Part shown: piece after piece, positions 61,455 to 64,000 of the stretch
How the letters are laid out: every line of letters starts with the position of its first letter
Numbering within the stretch: position 1 is the stretch's first letter
Assembly: GCF_003290025.1 (NCBI RefSeq)
Contig: NZ_QNHG01000004.1
Location: forward strand, 108,058-172,057
Source: Pseudogemmobacter bohemicus
GTDB taxonomy: Bacteria > Pseudomonadota > Alphaproteobacteria > Rhodobacterales > Rhodobacteraceae
Direction: 5' to 3'
Length of the DNA stretch: 64,000 nt
Translations under genes and position numbers: made by a program
Notes under the pieces: model-generated
What the model saw: only the letters and a program-made list of their open reading frames with translations
The model's database searches: none
Told to the model about the DNA's origin: nothing

Positions 61455-61922
61455 ATGCAAAGCAGCAATCCGAAATCCGCCTCCGGTCAGGATCTCAGGT
61501 CAGCGGGGATCGCCGGAGGAGCGGCGACAACGCTGGAGGGGGAGATCACCGGAGAAAGGCCGCTGAAACCAGCGATGCTGCGGGGCTGGCGTTGCCGCTG
61601 TCCGGCCTGCGGCGCCGGGCCGCTGTTTCTGGGCTATCTGAAAGTGCGCGACCATTGCCCGGTCTGCAATGAAGCGCTGTATCATCAGCGTGCCGATGAC
61701 GGGCCGGCCTATGTGACGATCCTGATCGTCGGGCATATTATCGGGCCGCTGATGCTGGCGCTTTACGCCAAATGGACACCGGACCCGCTGATCACGGCGG
61801 CGCTTTTATCGGTGGCGAGCGTTGCGCTGTCGCTGTTTTTTCTGCCCCGGATCAAGGGCGCGTTCATCGGGCTGCAATGGTCGCGCCGCATGCATGGATT
61901 TGGTGGCAATGAGCGGGGATGA
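61455..61922 (+). CDS. DUF983 membrane protein
   Basis: 155 residues. Zinc-ribbon start CRCPACGAGPLFLGYLKVRD HCPVC (two CxxC pairs) followed by two membrane helices (AYVTILIVGHIIGPLMLALY and ITAALLSVASVALSLFFLP) and the end IKGAFIGLQWSRRMHGFG. This is the DUF983 pattern; function unknown, often next to cytochrome oxidase or, as here, a NUDIX gene. It overlaps the next gene by 14 bases. Confidence 0.9.
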   Translation: MQSSNPKSASGQDLRSAGIAGGAATTLEGEITGERPLKPAMLRGWRCRCPACGAGPLFLGYLKVRDHCPVCNEALYHQRADDGPAYVTILIVGHIIGPLMLALYAKWTPDPLITAALLSVASVALSLFFLPRIKGAFIGLQWSRRMHGFGGNERG

Positions 61923-62508
61923 GCAAAGGATCCGCGATGCTGCTACCGTGATCCTCACGCGTCGGGATGGGGACGAGACGCGGATCCTGATGGGCCAGCG
62001 CGGCGCGAAGGCGGTATTCATGCCGTCGAAATTCGTGTTTCCGGGGGGAGGCCTTGATGAGGGCGATGAGGATGCGGGCGTGAGCGCGCTGGAGGAGAGC
62101 TGCGCCGCGCGGCTCGCCCAGGGCGGGGAGGCGCCGGGGCGGTTGGTCGCGGCGGCCCTGCGCGAATTGCGCGAGGAGACCGGGCTTGGCTATCTCCCCG
62201 GTGCCGCACGGCTGCGCTATGTGTTTCGTGCCATCACGCCGACCGGGCGCCCGCGCCGCTTTGATGCACGGTTTTTCCTGGCCGATGCGGCGGGGCTGGC
62301 CGGGGATCCGGATGATTTCTCGCAGGCCTCGGACGAGCTGTCGCATCTGGCCTGGCTCGGGCTGGCCGAGGCACGCGCGCTGGATCTGCCTTTCGTCACC
62401 GAGGTGGTGCTGGCCGAGATCAGCAATCTGCTGAAAGGCGGAGAGCAGCCCGGCGTGCCGTTTTTCGACAATTCCGGCGCGCGGCCGATGTTCCGGCGTA
62501 TTCTCTGA
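61909..62508 (+). CDS. NUDIX hydrolase
   Basis: 199 residues starting at ATG 61909, inside the end of the DUF983 gene. FPGGGLDEGDED (about 44) and ALRELREETGL (about 83-93) make a NUDIX box GX5EX7REUXEEXGU with a long insert between Gly and REUXEE, as in the CoA-diphosphatase-like RNAhydrolase-domain (NUDT19-like) branch. Substrate unknown, probably a nucleoside diphosphate derivative such as an acyl-CoA. Confidence 0.88.
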   Translation: MSGDEQRIRDAATVILTRRDGDETRILMGQRGAKAVFMPSKFVFPGGGLDEGDEDAGVSALEESCAARLAQGGEAPGRLVAAALRELREETGLGYLPGAARLRYVFRAITPTGRPRRFDARFFLADAAGLAGDPDDFSQASDELSHLAWLGLAEARALDLPFVTEVVLAEISNLLKGGEQPGVPFFDNSGARPMFRRIL

Positions 62509-62577
62509 GGCCGGGATCTCTGGCCGGCGGCGGATGCCTCCGGCGGGAGTATTTTTATCAAGAGGAAGGGTGCAGGT

Positions 62578-63105
62578 TCAGAAGGGTTTGAGGCGATCTT
62601 TTGCATAGCCGTTGAAATCGAAGATTTCGGCCGCCGCGCGCAGGCGGTCGGGGCCGATGCGGCCCCGGTCGAGCACGAAGCCGAATTCGCCTTTCGGGGT
62701 GGCGATGGCCAGGGTGCGGTAGCCGCTGTCGACCCAGATCACCCACCATTCCCCCATGCCCCGCACGGTGAAACGGCCGGGGCCGGTCAGGGTGACGGGG
62801 CCGGACGCTGTGACCTCGCGCCCGTCAAGGCAGAGCCGGGCTTTGACCAACAGCCCGCCCGCCGCATTGCGGCTGAACACCGCGCCGCCGGGGGCGCAGC
62901 CCTGCGCTGCGCCGGCGGTGAAGCCGGCGGCCTGGTGCCAGTCTCCCTCGATCCGGGCGGGCTGGAAGGCGGCGGCGGACCAGATCCCGGCCCCGGCTGA
63001 GCGGAACACTGTCCGGCTTACCGGATCTGGCGCGCGCGGACCACAGGCCTGGAGCAGCAGTACAAGACCGGCAAGTGCTGGCGCAAAGCGGCGCGGCAGG
63101 GTCAT
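62578..63105 (-). CDS. Lipocalin-like lipoprotein
   Basis: 175 residues with a lipoprotein signal (LAGLVLLLQACGPR; lipid-modified Cys at about 21). The mature part has the bacterial lipocalin wording: GIWSAAAFQPARIEGDWHQ, EWWVIWVDSGYRTLAIATPK and GEFGFVLDR. Membrane-attached beta-barrel that binds a hydrophobic ligand. It overlaps the upstream lipoprotein gene by four bases. Confidence 0.78.
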   Translation of the reverse strand: MTLPRRFAPALAGLVLLLQACGPRAPDPVSRTVFRSAGAGIWSAAAFQPARIEGDWHQAAGFTAGAAQGCAPGGAVFSRNAAGGLLVKARLCLDGREVTASGPVTLTGPGRFTVRGMGEWWVIWVDSGYRTLAIATPKGEFGFVLDRGRIGPDRLRAAAEIFDFNGYAKDRLKPF

Positions 63106-63785
63106 TGCAGGCATTCGGTCATCCTCCGCCCGCTGTCATCGAGAATCTCATTGCAGCCGAAAAGCGGTCTGTAGGGTGCGCAGGTGCCCGAGCGCGCGAG
63201 GCATTGGCCATCGCATTGGGTCGCGTTGGTGCAGCGTTTGCCGGAATCCTTTGTGGCCCATGCGCAGCTGTTGAAGCCGGTTCCGGTGCTGGCCCAAACG
63301 CCCTTGTCCTTTTCGCAGGCCAGGCGGGCGGCGGCATCGAAGGGGTTCACTTCGGGCGGCGCGGGTTTTGGATCAGCGGGTGCCGCCGCTGCAGCAGCGG
63401 CAGGATCGGTGCCAGCGGCTGAGGTTGGGTCTGCGCCTGAGGTTGTGTCTGCCGCCGTGGGATCGGGGTTTTTCCCCACCGCAGCCGCAACAGTGCCGCT
63501 CTCGCCTGCGGGTTTCTGGCCGGGCGCATCAGAGCTTTCTGCGGCTGCCGGGAGAGCCGCATCCTGCGCGCCCGCCTTCGCCCCGGCCTGTGCGGGCTTT
63601 GGCCCGCCGCCGCCGGGCAGCCCAAGCGGGGTCGCCTCGATCGCGTCGCCGGTGATGATATTCGTGCCGGTGGCTTTGCCCGCCCCTGTCTTGTCCCGTC
63701 CCGTCTTATCCAGCCCCGGCAGACACGCGGCCAGCGCCAGTGCCAGCATGACTGCCGCAACCGCAGTGAAAACCCGATACGCCAT
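63102..63785 (-). CDS. Lipoprotein with Ala/Pro-rich linker and Cys-rich C-terminus
   Basis: About 227 residues from ATG 63785. Lipobox LALALAACLP near residue 19. A low-complexity part of ~120 residues (GAKAGAQDAALPAAA, GADPTSAAGTDPAAAAAA) leads to a compact end with eight Cys (LACEKDKGVW, NSCAW, KRCTNATQCDGQCLARSGTC and FGCNE). Probably anchored in the outer membrane with the Cys-rich part in the periplasm. No family recognised. Confidence 0.7.
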   Translation of the reverse strand: MAYRVFTAVAAVMLALALAACLPGLDKTGRDKTGAGKATGTNIITGDAIEATPLGLPGGGGPKPAQAGAKAGAQDAALPAAAESSDAPGQKPAGESGTVAAAVGKNPDPTAADTTSGADPTSAAGTDPAAAAAAAPADPKPAPPEVNPFDAAARLACEKDKGVWASTGTGFNSCAWATKDSGKRCTNATQCDGQCLARSGTCAPYRPLFGCNEILDDSGRRMTECLQ

Positions 63786-63887
63786 ACCTGTCATCGGCTG
63801 ACCCGCCGCTCTTGCCCGTGTTTATTGTTGCGCGCGAGACTGCCCGGAAACCGCCATATGGGCAAGCGGGAAGCAGCCGGGACGCGT

Positions 63888-64000
63888 TCAGAACGGGCGC
63901 GGATGGTCGCGATGCACCGCATCCAGATCGGCCAGCACCTCGGGCGACAGCGCCATCCCCGCCGCGCCGGCACAGACCGCCAGATCGGCAAGTTTCGTCG
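63888..64000 (-). CDS. Aldo/keto reductase, C-terminal end only
   Basis: The last 37 codons of a gene entering from outside the window: KLADLAVCAGAAGMALSPEV then LADLDAVHRDHPRPF and a TGA at 63888. The LSPEVLADLDAVHRDHPxP ending is typical of aldo/keto reductases. Only the tail is visible, so substrate class cannot be said. Confidence 0.55.
   Translation of the reverse strand, partial: TKLADLAVCAGAAGMALSPEVLADLDAVHRDHPRPF

Overview
The window is a piece of an alphaproteobacterial chromosome, most likely Rhodobacteraceae/Paracoccaceae. The host part is GC-rich and has the order trpG-trpD-trpC-moaC-moeA-lexA-comEC-gltX-gltA, a DUF1476 F1-ATPase zeta inhibitor beside purC-purS, a GAAC-N7-GAAC SOS box before lexA, and IS66 and IS5 elements of the type common in this family. 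No rRNA or canonical tRNA gene was seen.

Positions 1 to about 23,950 are one end of a lower-GC prophage whose other end lies before the window. Its minus strand carries, in transcription order, a small membrane protein, a GTA-like head-spike pair, small unknown genes, five HNH/GIY-YIG homing-type nucleases interleaved with the terminase genes, portal, an M15 endolysin, prohead protease and the major capsid protein (cut by the window edge). A 2.9 kb IS66 element with an 8-bp target duplication sits at the junction of the spike-fibre gene and the next gene. The plus-strand half (12.9-21.7 kb) looks like lysogenic-conversion cargo: secreted small proteins, two H-NS-like proteins (one on the minus strand), iteron-like repeat arrays before a zinc-ribbon protein, and a 1102-residue RTX protein with an HELIH zinc-protease motif. 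A cassette of leader, secreted protein and RTX gene is present twice, the first copy truncated. A large serine recombinase closes the prophage, and the flanking host sequence is the 3' part of dtd (D-aminoacyl-tRNA deacylase), so the phage sits inside dtd.

From 24 to 40 kb, host genes (a second RTX protein, betaine-homocysteine methyltransferase, zeta inhibitor, purC, purS, a P450/hydrolase pair, a CcdA-like protein, TusA) alternate with mobile debris: one nearly complete and two decayed IS5-type elements, an IS3 remnant, a 1.4 kb deletion derivative of a Mu-like phage that keeps both ends, and a decayed DNA-methyltransferase gene. From 40.3 to 53.5 kb is a housekeeping block (tryptophan and molybdopterin synthesis, lexA, comEC, gltX, gltA) with two tandem uracil-DNA glycosylase-type genes placed between trpD and trpC. 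At 53.7-55.4 kb are a truncated ScfR-like regulator, a thioesterase and a prpD pseudogene.

The most striking locus is 55.56-59.58 kb: a divergent pair of an RtcR-like CARF-AAA+ regulator and a TROVE/Ro60 protein. The Ro60 gene is followed, on its own strand, by one T-arm-containing structured RNA and four tandem ~115-nt RNAs that look like YrlA-type Y RNAs, i.e. tRNA mimics with the T-arm half placed before the D-arm half. No rtcB or rtcA is present. The regulator has lost the GAFTGA loop and has Gln in place of the Walker B Glu, which suggests it does not act as a normal sigma-54 activator. The window ends with an ECF sigma/anti-sigma/metal-sensor operon, DUF983 and NUDIX genes, two lipoproteins and the tail of an aldo/keto reductase.
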